From JAGDXZ01 sp049965975 (lineage in GTDB: Archaea; Micrarchaeota; Micrarchaeia; Micrarchaeales; CABMGC01): a stretch of 7,751 nucleotides of DNA. The notes beneath the pieces are model-generated. The model saw only the letters and a program-made list of their open reading frames with translations. It had not been told where the DNA came from and did no database searches. How positions within the stretch are numbered: position 1 is the stretch's first letter; the number at the start of each line of letters is the position of its first letter. The stretch lies in the NCBI GenBank assembly GCA_049965975.1, contig JBMFVN010000038.1, positions 1-7,751 of the forward strand, in the 5' to 3' direction. This document shows, piece by piece, positions 1 to 5,419 of this stretch. The position numbers were made by a program, and so were the translations under genes.

Positions 1-187
1 CTGCGATTATGAGTATGGCCCAGCCATAGGTCATAAGGTATTCCATTGCGCTTTGGGCTTTTGCTGAAGCTTTTCTCAAAAGCTTCTGTTTTGTTGCTTT
101 TTGTTCTTTTGCAGAAAAATAAACCACGCTTTGCTTGCTGCCCTTTCCTTTTTTAGCAATTCTTGTATCTGGCAACGCTTCTTTCAT
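1..187 (-). CDS. Pilin/archaellin-like protein with class III signal peptide (partial, 3' end off the window)
   Basis: Reading the minus strand from the ATG at 187 gives 62 codons open to the window edge. Residues 45-61 read QSAMEYLMTYGWAILII, the hallmark of an archaeal class III signal peptide: a basic stretch (LLRKASAKA), a prepilin-peptidase cleavage point after Ala44, Glu at mature position +5, then a hydrophobic segment. Such proteins are inserted in the cytoplasmic membrane, cut by a FlaK/PibD-type peptidase, and either assembled into pili or kept as membrane-anchored surface proteins; the missing C-terminus would decide. An in-frame TAA lies three codons upstream of the ATG, so the start cannot move far upstream. 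This leaves an unusually long 44-residue, Lys-rich leader; a downstream GTG (codon 21) or TTG (codon 37) could be the real start. It lies 40 bases downstream of cgi121 on the same strand. Confidence 0.8.
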   Translation of the reverse strand, partial: MKEALPDTRIAKKGKGSKQSVVYFSAKEQKATKQKLLRKASAKAQSAMEYLMTYGWAILIIA

Positions 188-203
188 CTTCTCACATTAC
201 CTA

Positions 204-222
204 TTGAAAAAAAATTAAAAAG
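204..222 (-). promoter_or_regulatory. T-rich tract: cgi121 terminator and/or TATA box of the pilin-like gene
   Basis: On the minus strand this reads CCTTTTTAATTTTTTTTC, starting a few bases after the cgi121 stop. T-tracts terminate archaeal transcription, so it can end the cgi121 transcript. The TTTTAATTT core is also about 29 bases before the ATG at 187, a good distance for a TATA box of the next gene. Sequence alone does not separate the two roles. Confidence 0.4.
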
Positions 223-227
223 GCTTG

Positions 228-677
228 CTACGCATCGAGCATCGCCACTTCCACAGACTTGTCGAAATCTAGCGGCATTGCAATTTCTTTCAATATTCTC
301 AGGCCATTCTTCTTCGCGAACCTATACAAAAGATCTTTGCTTGTTGCAAAAACCACGAAGCTACTATTGCTCTTTGCGCCGCAATCGGCTATTGCCTTGC
401 TTATGTTTGCGCTGCCGCAAACGAAAAGAAGCATTTCAATGCTTGTGCTGCTTGCCCTTGCCCTGCTGTCTTTTTTCCTTACCAATGCGTTAAGGTACGC
501 AGGCAGAAGCCTGGCTATGTCTATGTGCTTGCTCATAAGAAGCAGAAAATCCTGCTTGCCAGGCTTGCCTGACATTTCTGCTGCTGCAGCAACCAGCTTA
601 TCAATCTTTTTCTTGCTGCTGCACAGCGCCGCAACCGGATTGCCTGCTAGCTTGGCTATATCCTGCATAATATTCAT
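228..677 (-). CDS. cgi121: KEOPS complex subunit Cgi121
   Basis: A 149-residue protein matching the Cgi121/TPRKB family in length and layout. Its strongest block is EMLLFVCGSANISKAIADCG at residues 81-100, which fits the family pattern of a hydrophobic strand, Gly, then an ISKAI-type helix, followed by the strand SFVVFAT. KEOPS (Kae1, Bud32, Cgi121, Pcc1) makes the universal t6A at position 37 of ANN-decoding tRNAs. By family knowledge Cgi121 contacts Bud32 and binds the tRNA 3' CCA tail. None of the other subunits lies in the window. The start at 677 (MNIMQD) is chosen as the longest; the ATG three codons later is an alternative and no clear Shine-Dalgarno sequence decides between them. It is divergent from the S8e gene, so the two share a 111-base promoter region. 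The call rests on recalled motif resemblance, not an alignment. Confidence 0.72.
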   Translation of the reverse strand: MNIMQDIAKLAGNPVAALCSSKKKIDKLVAAAAEMSGKPGKQDFLLLMSKHIDIARLLPAYLNALVRKKDSRARASSTSIEMLLFVCGSANISKAIADCGAKSNSSFVVFATSKDLLYRFAKKNGLRILKEIAMPLDFDKSVEVAMLDA

Positions 678-788
678 GAATCTTTGTTATGCAAATTAGA
701 AATACCTTGCCCTTGCTCTTTTGCTTTGGCATTCTATGCAGTCTATACCTTTTATTAATGTTCTTCTACAAAAATTACTTGTGATGCT
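678..788. promoter_or_regulatory. Divergent promoter region between cgi121 and S8e; S8e TATA box at 750-757
   Basis: This is the only space between two divergent genes. For S8e, TTTTATTA at 750-757 lies about 35 bases before the ATG and is followed by a weak GTGAT at 781-785, just ahead of the start at 789, which fits the archaeal GGTGA-type ribosome binding site. No obvious TATA box was found for cgi121; the A/T-rich bases around 690-700 are the only candidate. No operator-like palindrome was seen. Confidence 0.5.
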
Positions 789-1196
789 ATGAGCCAGTTT
801 GGCGTACAAATGCATGCTAAGTCAGACAGGAAAGCTGCAGGCAACGGCAAAAAGCTAGTTTCAAGCAGGGACAAGAAGCGCTACGAATTTGGCGGCTATT
901 TCGCAGCAACAAGGGCTGGCGAAAAGACAGTGCTGGTTCACGAGCGCGGACGCGGAGGCTTGCTCAAGAACAAGCTCAAGCACATCGATGTTGCAAACGT
1001 GCTTACAAAAAATGGCTACAAGAAGGCAAAGATAACTGGCGTTCTTGAGTCAAAAGACAACAGGAACTTCGCAAGGCTTGCAATAATAACAAAAGGCTCA
1101 GTAATTCAGACCGAGCTCGGCAAGGCAATTGTTACGAACAGGCCTGGCAGAGAAGGCTGCGTGAACGCAAAGCTTGTTGAAGAGGTGAAAGCATAA
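789..1196 (+). CDS. rps8e: 30S ribosomal protein S8e
   Basis: A 135-residue basic protein of the archaeal/eukaryotic eS8 family, a component of the small ribosomal subunit that binds 16S rRNA. The N-terminal part is rich in Lys/Arg (SDRKAAGNGKK, SSRDKKRYEFGG) and is followed by the RGRGG segment and the NVLTKNGYKKAKITGV block. The C-terminal signature reads VIQTELGKAIVTNRPGREG, then CVNAKLVEE, which closely follows the family pattern (IIETELGKA.VTSRPGQ.GVVNA.LV). Length is close to the usual 125-130 residues. The ATG at 789 is preceded by a GTGAT ribosome binding site and a TATA-like box about 35 bases upstream, so this is probably the first gene of a run with the next two genes (spacings of 8 and 4 bases). 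Confidence 0.93.
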   Translation: MSQFGVQMHAKSDRKAAGNGKKLVSSRDKKRYEFGGYFAATRAGEKTVLVHERGRGGLLKNKLKHIDVANVLTKNGYKKAKITGVLESKDNRNFARLAIITKGSVIQTELGKAIVTNRPGREGCVNAKLVEEVKA

Positions 1197-1204
1197 CCGC
1201 AAGA

Positions 1205-1657
1205 GTGTATGCTTTTGAGAGCGCTGACGAGGAGGCGCTCAAGAAGCTTCTTGCTTATGATCCATACCTTGACAAAAACCTCATACCTAGCATGCCTCCT
1301 GAGCTGAGCAACAAGGACTATTTGGAAGCGCATCCTGAGATGAAGGCCAAGGCGGAGGAGCTTTCAAGGCAGATAGACCAGGCGCTTGAAAAGCTAAGAA
1401 ATGACAAGGAAGCCAACATAATATTTGCAAGGCAGGACTATGTCATAAAATCAGGAAGCGAGCTAGGGCTCGATCCTAATTTGCAGTATCTCTATTTGGA
1501 CTTTCCTGATGAGCAGTGGGACCTTGCTGAGAAGAAGCTCAAAGACAACATAAAGAGCATAAAAAGGCTCGAGCAAGAAGAAGAAAGCAAGGCAATAAGT
1601 GCAATAGACCAGGAAAGGGAAAAATCAGACCAAGGTCTTGGGCTTATATTCGGCTGA
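1205..1657 (+). CDS. Unrecognised charged, helix-rich protein downstream of S8e
   Basis: A 150-residue protein that I do not recognise. It begins with GTG at 1205, eight bases after the S8e stop; no ATG occurs in frame until codon 30, so GTG is the only plausible start. The closest ribosome-binding-like sequence is AGGTGA at 1183-1188 inside the end of S8e, rather far away. The N-terminal part carries LLAYDPYLDKNLIPSMPPEL; the middle (about 45-70) and the end (about 118-142) are Lys/Glu-rich with the rhythm of helices or short coiled coils; a central block reads IIFARQDYVIKSGSELGLDP. There is no signal peptide, membrane segment or metal motif. It ends in GLGLIFG four bases before the next gene, so co-transcription with S8e and the carbamoyltransferase-like gene is likely. 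It is not SRP19, which often sits near S8e in archaea. It is a real gene by spacing and composition; its function is unknown. Confidence 0.75.
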   Translation: MYAFESADEEALKKLLAYDPYLDKNLIPSMPPELSNKDYLEAHPEMKAKAEELSRQIDQALEKLRNDKEANIIFARQDYVIKSGSELGLDPNLQYLYLDFPDEQWDLAEKKLKDNIKSIKRLEQEEESKAISAIDQEREKSDQGLGLIFG

Positions 1658-1661
1658 CTTA

Positions 1662-2543
1662 ATGAACCTACTTGGCATAGACGACCTTTCCAAGGAGGAC
1701 ATGAATGAGATATTTGACATAGCCGACGATGTCAAAAACGGCAAGGCCGAAATATCGATAAAAGACGGCTCTGTGCTGGCGCTTCTTTTCAAGGAACCTT
1801 CTGTAAACACAAGGGTCTCCCTTGAAGTTGCGATGTCAAAGCTTGGGGGCAGGAGCATATACCTGAACGCAAGCGGCATAGAGATAAACGAGCAATCGAT
1901 AGAAAACCTTGCCCAGATGCTTAGCGCATACGTCGACTTCATAGCCTTAAGGCTCATGAACCACGACGCCATTACAAGCTTTGCAAACAGCTCTGCAGTG
2001 CCAGTGATAAACGCATTGAGCGACCTGGAGCACCCTATAAACGCCCTGACCATGCTTTACACTATAAAGGACAAAATGGGCGCAATAAAGGGGCGCAGGC
2101 TCGGCATAATAGGCAACACAGAGCTCAGCACTGTAAATTCGCTGATGCTTGGAGCAGCAAAGCTAGGCGCAAAGGTGTCGCTGATAAGCCCGCAGCAGTT
2201 TGTGCCAAACCCGGTATACCTTGTCAAGGCCAGGGAATATGGGGTTGTAGATGCATTCTCTGATATCAACGAGGGCCTGGAAGGCGTGAATGTGGCATAT
2301 GTGGACTACTTTGTTCCAAGCGACGACAAGGAGAAAAAAGAAGCGCTTTCCAAATTTGCTGTAAGCAAAGACATGCTCAACAATTTTGGCGTGTCTTTTG
2401 TTCTATATTCTAGCTCAATAACAAGCGCAGGCCAAGAAGAAGCAGAAACAGCAGGAGAAAAAGGGGCAACGTTTGAGCAGAACAGGAACAGACTAGCAAT
2501 TACTCAGGCGCTAATACTGTTCCTGTCTGAAAAAAGTGTATAA
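1662..2543 (+). CDS. Ornithine/aspartate carbamoyltransferase-fold protein lacking key catalytic motifs
   Basis: A 293-residue protein with the length and two-domain layout of ornithine carbamoyltransferase (OTC). The start MNLLGIDDLSKEDMNEIFDI matches the OTC N-terminus (MNLLSLRDLSKEE-type), so the ATG at 1662 is preferred to the in-frame TTG at 1638, which lies inside the previous gene. Retained: RVSLEVAMSKLGGRSIYLN (51-69), Arg97, VPVINALSDLEHP (113-125), the Rossmann-like GRRLGIIGN (144-152) and the final NRNRL (274-278). Changed: the carbamoyl-phosphate motif STRTR is SVNTR (47-51), HPxQ is HPIN (124-127), the ornithine loop SMG is replaced near 216-222 (YFVPSDD), and HCLP is replaced by LYSSS (249-253). 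It could be a non-catalytic or regulatory paralogue, or an enzyme with a different substrate. It is the third gene of the S8e run, spaced four bases from its neighbour; no other arginine or pyrimidine gene is visible. Confidence 0.8.
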   Translation: MNLLGIDDLSKEDMNEIFDIADDVKNGKAEISIKDGSVLALLFKEPSVNTRVSLEVAMSKLGGRSIYLNASGIEINEQSIENLAQMLSAYVDFIALRLMNHDAITSFANSSAVPVINALSDLEHPINALTMLYTIKDKMGAIKGRRLGIIGNTELSTVNSLMLGAAKLGAKVSLISPQQFVPNPVYLVKAREYGVVDAFSDINEGLEGVNVAYVDYFVPSDDKEKKEALSKFAVSKDMLNNFGVSFVLYSSSITSAGQEEAETAGEKGATFEQNRNRLAITQALILFLSEKSV

Positions 2544-2558
2544 AAAACAAAAATAAAA
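2541..2558 (-). terminator. T-tract terminator of the CxxC protein gene
   Basis: On the minus strand, starting about seven bases after the stop at 2565, the sequence is a run of Ts broken by single A and G (TTTTATTTTTGTTTTTTA), a typical archaeal T-tract terminator. It overlaps the stop codon of the convergent carbamoyltransferase-like gene. There is no comparable T-run for the plus-strand transcript here. Confidence 0.5.
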
Positions 2559-2564
2559 CAGCAG

Positions 2565-2969
2565 CTACTGCCTGCTGAGCAAGAATCTTTTCACTGCTGA
2601 AGAAACGATGCCTTTTGCACTAGCATCGTTTGCCTTTTGATATGTTACCTTGTTTTGCGCTGCGGCCCTTACTTTGTTGTAGCAATCAACGCACATGAGC
2701 CTTCTCTTTACTACGCCGTTCCTGACATATGGGTCCCGCTCTATTATATAGCTTGGCGGGAGTATCTTCACTTCGCTTTTGTCCATCAGCTTGCCGCAGT
2801 ACATGCACGTGTTTTCTATAAGGTATGTCAGGTCTTTTTTCTCGGCTTCGTCAACCGTTCTCTGCTTGCCGTCACATGCGGATATTTTTTTTGCAAATTC
2901 AGGAAATCCTATTAATCCCCCATCCTCTGCCTTTGCCTCCACCCTTCCACCTTGATTTATGTTATGCAT
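2565..2969 (-). CDS. Small putative zinc-binding protein (CxxC...CxxC), function unknown
   Basis: A 134-residue protein with two Cys pairs, CMYC (residues 55-58) and CVDC (93-96), 34 residues apart. Each sits in a Cys-x2-Cys knuckle followed by a basic or helical stretch (GKLMDK; YNKVRAAAQNK), which points to one zinc site in a zinc-ribbon or treble-clef fold. The spacer PPSYIIERDPYVRNGVVKRR is basic, consistent with nucleic-acid binding, but no HNH histidine or other catalytic residue is seen. The ATG at 2969 gives the longest form. A GTG at 2942, preceded by AAGGTGG on the minus strand and lying about 40 bases after a TATA box, is an attractive alternative start giving 125 residues. It faces the carbamoyltransferase-like gene with only 21 bases between the stops. 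I do not recognise the family. Confidence 0.72.
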   Translation of the reverse strand: MHNINQGGRVEAKAEDGGLIGFPEFAKKISACDGKQRTVDEAEKKDLTYLIENTCMYCGKLMDKSEVKILPPSYIIERDPYVRNGVVKRRLMCVDCYNKVRAAAQNKVTYQKANDASAKGIVSSAVKRFLLSRQ

Positions 2970-2975
2970 TTTCTC

Positions 2976-2988
2976 ATATTTATATTTT
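2976..2988 (-). promoter_or_regulatory. TATA box of the CxxC protein gene
   Basis: On the minus strand AAAATATAAATAT ends about seven bases before the ATG at 2969. That is too close for transcription to begin ahead of this ATG with usual archaeal spacing (TATA centre about 26 bases before the start of transcription). It fits better if translation begins at the GTG at 2942, where AGGTGG would then serve as ribosome binding site. Confidence 0.45.
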
Positions 2989-3041
2989 GTGTTTTAATGG
3001 CACTATACCATATATGCTACTTTGACCAATTTTTCGACGAC

Positions 3042-3058
3042 AAAACAAAAATAATTAA
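3042..3058 (-). terminator. T-rich tract downstream of trm1
   Basis: On the minus strand, 34 bases past the trm1 stop, the sequence reads AATTATTTTTGTTTTG, a plausible archaeal T-tract terminator. The rest of the 122-base gap between trm1 and the CxxC gene (2970-3091) holds the promoter of the latter, and I see no small gene in it. Confidence 0.4.
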
Positions 3059-3091
3059 ACAAATTTCAAAAGAATGGAACCTATTGCTTGC

Positions 3092-4183
3092 TTATTTTTT
3101 GCTTGCTTCCTTAACAGTATTCATAACAAGGCTTATGTCGGCGTTTGTCTTTATGGCGTTTCTGCCGAATTGGGTAGCAGAGGCTTTCGCCTTGCCGTCC
3201 TTAAGAAGCAAGCTTATTACACTGCTCCTTGCTACTGAGCCCAAATGCAAGTATTCGCTTATCTTGTCTAGGCTGTAGAAGAAAGGGGTATCGTATTCAT
3301 CGAGTATCCTGCTTAGCGTGCTAGTTATAGCTTTGTCAGTGCTTAGCTCGAGCATCTTGCCTATTACCTGCTTGTCGTACAGGCTGCCAAGCCACAGTGG
3401 GCCGAAGGGCACGGTTTTGCTTCCGCAGAACTTGCACACTTGCTCGGCGCACCCAATGCCCTTCGAATAATAGAACGCATGGCAGGTGCTGCAGCTTGAG
3501 GCGCTGCCTATGCTTTCTATGCTTTCCACTGCTGCGCGAGCACTTCTCTTAAGCCTTATGAAAAGCCGTATATAGTGAAGCTCTGCAAGGCTGAGCAGAG
3601 GCTCTATTCCAAAATCGAACTGCGCTGCTATTTTTGCCACAAATGCAAGCAGGATTCTTATGCTGGCCTCATGGCAAAGCTCGTTTCTTACGGGCTTTGC
3701 GGCATAAATTCGCAGGCATGCGTCGCCCTCAGCGCCGCAAAGCGTTGCTGTATCAGTAGCAGTAACCATGAGCAGCGTGCCGTCTTTTGCGAGCTTCATC
3801 AAATCGAAAACATAAGGTGCAGGGGTTCCAAAAGGATCAAGGTCTATAGCGTCAAATTTCTCTTTTGCGGAGTTAGCGAACGACTGTATACTTGCGTTTA
3901 CAGTTTTTGCCTTGTCTTCTATTTTGTTTGCCTTGACGTTAGCAGACATTACCTTGTATGCTTCGCTGTTTATCTCCACAAGCACAATGTGGCCTGCATT
4001 TGCTTCTAGGGCATACCTTATGCCCCTTATTCCAGTGGCTGCAGTGCAGTCCAGCGCTGAGAAGCCTGGCTTTGCCGCAGCGTTGAGGAAGCAAACAGAA
4101 ATGTCTCTTAGCCTCTTCATTTTCGGGTTGTAAAATGTGCCCGGCGTTACCTCTATGTTTGCCAAGCCTTCTGCCACTTGCAT
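3092..4183 (-). CDS. trm1: tRNA (guanine26-N2)-dimethyltransferase Trm1
   Basis: A 363-residue protein with the ordered motifs of Trm1, which transfers two methyl groups from S-adenosylmethionine to N2 of G26 in tRNA. The N-terminal TFYNPKMKRLRDIS (16-29) matches the family FYNP.M..NRDI block. The SAM-binding loop is LDCTAATGIRGIRYA (44-58), followed by the acidic strand-end Glu70. The catalytic motif DLDPFGTP spans 114-121, and TATDTATLCG (141-150) and GPLWLG (261-266) are also family signatures. Cys231, Cys234, Cys250 and Cys253 form a C-terminal zinc knuckle. Length is slightly below the usual 375-390 residues. The ATG at 4183 has AAGGAT a few bases upstream as ribosome binding site. It is divergent from the coiled-coil protein gene across a 45-base shared promoter. 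The tRNA-Ala in this window has G26 and is a plausible substrate. Confidence 0.95.
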   Translation of the reverse strand: MQVAEGLANIEVTPGTFYNPKMKRLRDISVCFLNAAAKPGFSALDCTAATGIRGIRYALEANAGHIVLVEINSEAYKVMSANVKANKIEDKAKTVNASIQSFANSAKEKFDAIDLDPFGTPAPYVFDLMKLAKDGTLLMVTATDTATLCGAEGDACLRIYAAKPVRNELCHEASIRILLAFVAKIAAQFDFGIEPLLSLAELHYIRLFIRLKRSARAAVESIESIGSASSCSTCHAFYYSKGIGCAEQVCKFCGSKTVPFGPLWLGSLYDKQVIGKMLELSTDKAITSTLSRILDEYDTPFFYSLDKISEYLHLGSVARSSVISLLLKDGKAKASATQFGRNAIKTNADISLVMNTVKEASKK

Positions 4184-4228
4184 GATATCCTTATTTATTT
4201 GCTAGGGTAAATTATTTTAGGTGTTGCA
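4184..4228. promoter_or_regulatory. Compact divergent promoter between trm1 and the coiled-coil protein gene
   Basis: A 45-base gap serves two divergent genes. It holds two A/T-rich blocks, TTATTTATT at 4191-4199 and TAAATTATTTTA at 4208-4219. Each lies about 35-40 bases from the start codon on its far side, so the box nearer trm1 may serve the plus-strand gene and the other may serve trm1. AGGTG at 4219-4223 is a good ribosome binding site for the ATG at 4229. Confidence 0.45.
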
Positions 4229-4831
4229 ATGGCTGAAGCAGATGAAGGGGCACCGTGGGACGACCAGACTGATTCTATAATAAATGACATAAACAAGACG
4301 GTAAGCAAAAAATACTACATAAACTTCAGGGACCTGCTGCTTAATCCTGGCAAGTATGTAACACAGGACAATTTTCCTGCCACGTTTCAGAGCATAAGGA
4401 AAGAAGTCACAGCTTATTTTGAAAACCTGCTGGAAGGCATGAAAGACGAGCAGGAAAGGCTTAGCGAGGAGCTAGACAGCTTGACATCACAGTATCAGCA
4501 GATAGACTCTGTGATTTCAAACAAGGCAAGCCTATCAAGAATACCTTACATAAAATCAGCAACAATAGAAAGGCCAGAAAACGAGGAAGCTATAACTATA
4601 CAGAGTTATGAGCCTGGCATAGAGGCCTTGATAGGCAAGCTGATAAGCATATCAAATTATGTTGCAGACATATCTACTTCGTATGGCAAGAGCGTTTTCG
4701 GCTCGTGGCTTTTCTCAGGCCAAAAGAACTACACGCTTAGCCTGCAAGTACCAGACAACCGCGTGCTCTCAATACAGATAAGCAGGGATACCATCAATTC
4801 GATGCTTGACATGATAGGCACGCTTATATGA
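4229..4831 (+). CDS. Coiled-coil protein of unknown function upstream of the AK6 kinase
   Basis: A 200-residue protein that I do not recognise. The ATG at 4229 has a clear AGGTG ribosome binding site five bases away. The N-terminus is acidic (MAEADEGAPWDDQTD), residues about 50-100 are heptad-like and Glu/Gln-rich (IRKEVTAYFENLLEGMKDEQ and onward), suggesting a coiled coil. The C-terminal half alternates strand-like and helical segments (GSWLFSGQKNYTLSLQVPD; VLSIQISRDTINSMLDMIG). No membrane helix, Cys pair or nucleotide-binding motif is visible. It ends in ATGA at 4828-4831, and the AK6 kinase follows in the same frame, so the two are surely co-transcribed. The pairing might point to a shared role in ribosome maturation, but this is inference from position only. 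Confidence 0.78.
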   Translation: MAEADEGAPWDDQTDSIINDINKTVSKKYYINFRDLLLNPGKYVTQDNFPATFQSIRKEVTAYFENLLEGMKDEQERLSEELDSLTSQYQQIDSVISNKASLSRIPYIKSATIERPENEEAITIQSYEPGIEALIGKLISISNYVADISTSYGKSVFGSWLFSGQKNYTLSLQVPDNRVLSIQISRDTINSMLDMIGTLI

Positions 4832-4858
4832 CGCTGTGGTTATACGAAAAGGGTAATA

Positions 4859-5419
4859 GTGGTAACTGGAACTCCTGGAGTTGGCAAGACTAGGCTTGCA
4901 AAGCTTCTTGCAAAGAAATTTCCCGATTCAGAGCTTATAGAGGCAAACGAAATAGCTAAAAAAGAAAAATGCATAGAAGGCAGGGGCAAATTCGGGGCAT
5001 ATATTGTCAACATGGGCAAGCTCGAGAAAAAGCTCAACGGGCTTGTCGGAAAAAGCAGGCACAATGTCGTGATTCTTGAAGGCCACTTGCTTTGCGACAT
5101 GAAAATAAGAAACGCAGTAGCCATAGTGCTCAGGGAGCATTTGAAAACCCTCGAAAAAAGGCTTGCAAAAAGAAATTATTCAAAGAAGAAGATAGAAGAG
5201 AATGTGACTGCCGAGGCTACTGACTATTGCGGCCAGCATGCCGAAATGAATTATCAAAGAGTCTATGAGCTGCTATCAAGCGATAGCAAAACGCTTGACA
5301 AGGCAATAAGCATAGTAATTGGAAAACCTCCAAAGAAGCAGAATATAGAGCTTTTGAGCGAGCTGCTTGCATTGCTGAAAAAGAAACAGAGAATAAGAAG
5401 AAGAGAAGAAGCTAGCTGA
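4859..5419 (+). CDS. AK6/Fap7-family adenylate kinase-like NTPase (start uncertain)
   Basis: A 186-residue P-loop protein of the AK6 (hCINAP/Fap7) family, whose members have adenylate kinase and ATPase activity and act in small-subunit rRNA maturation in eukaryotes, with archaeal counterparts. Visible motifs: Walker A GTPGVGKT (4-11), the EGHLLCDM block containing the conserved acidic-Gly-His turn (about 74-81), and the lid signature RLAKRNYSKKKIEENVTAE. The C-terminus is extended and strongly basic (LLKKKQRIRRREEAS), which may bind RNA. The start is a problem: the only canonical start codon in frame after the preceding TGA is the GTG at 4859, which clips the first beta strand; upstream codons read KRVIVVTG. 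AAAAGGG at 4847-4853 may be the ribosome binding site. The last eight bases overlap the end of the convergent CCA gene. Confidence 0.85.
   Translation: MVTGTPGVGKTRLAKLLAKKFPDSELIEANEIAKKEKCIEGRGKFGAYIVNMGKLEKKLNGLVGKSRHNVVILEGHLLCDMKIRNAVAIVLREHLKTLEKRLAKRNYSKKKIEENVTAEATDYCGQHAEMNYQRVYELLSSDSKTLDKAISIVIGKPPKKQNIELLSELLALLKKKQRIRRREEAS

Noticed and set aside
259..699. Long plus-strand open frame opposite cgi121, and similar frames at 1625-2053 (-), 3575-4009 (+) and 5524-5844 (+)
   Set aside because: They are antisense to well-supported genes, have low-complexity or Cys/Leu/Ser-rich translations, and show no recognisable motif.
1205..1657. SRP19, expected from its frequent position next to S8e in archaea
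   Set aside because: The protein lacks the SRP19 N-terminal pattern and basic RNA-binding loops; the similarity is only of position.
1638..1661. TTG start eight codons upstream of the carbamoyltransferase-like ATG
   Set aside because: It lies inside the preceding gene, and the family's N-terminal motif begins exactly at the ATG at 1662.
3001..3022. Small palindromes around CCATATATGC in the trm1/CxxC gap
   Set aside because: Short A/T symmetry that arises easily by chance and has no matching second copy.
3085..3108. Direct repeat TGCTTGCTT (3085-3093 and 3100-3108) at the trm1 stop
   Set aside because: A 9-base repeat in a low-complexity Lys/Ser/Ala coding end; too short to mean an insertion or attachment site.
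4229..5419. A single fused protein by TGA readthrough or selenocysteine at 4829
   Set aside because: The TGA is followed by linker-like residues and no stem-loop suggesting recoding was seen; two separate genes with an uncertain second start is simpler.
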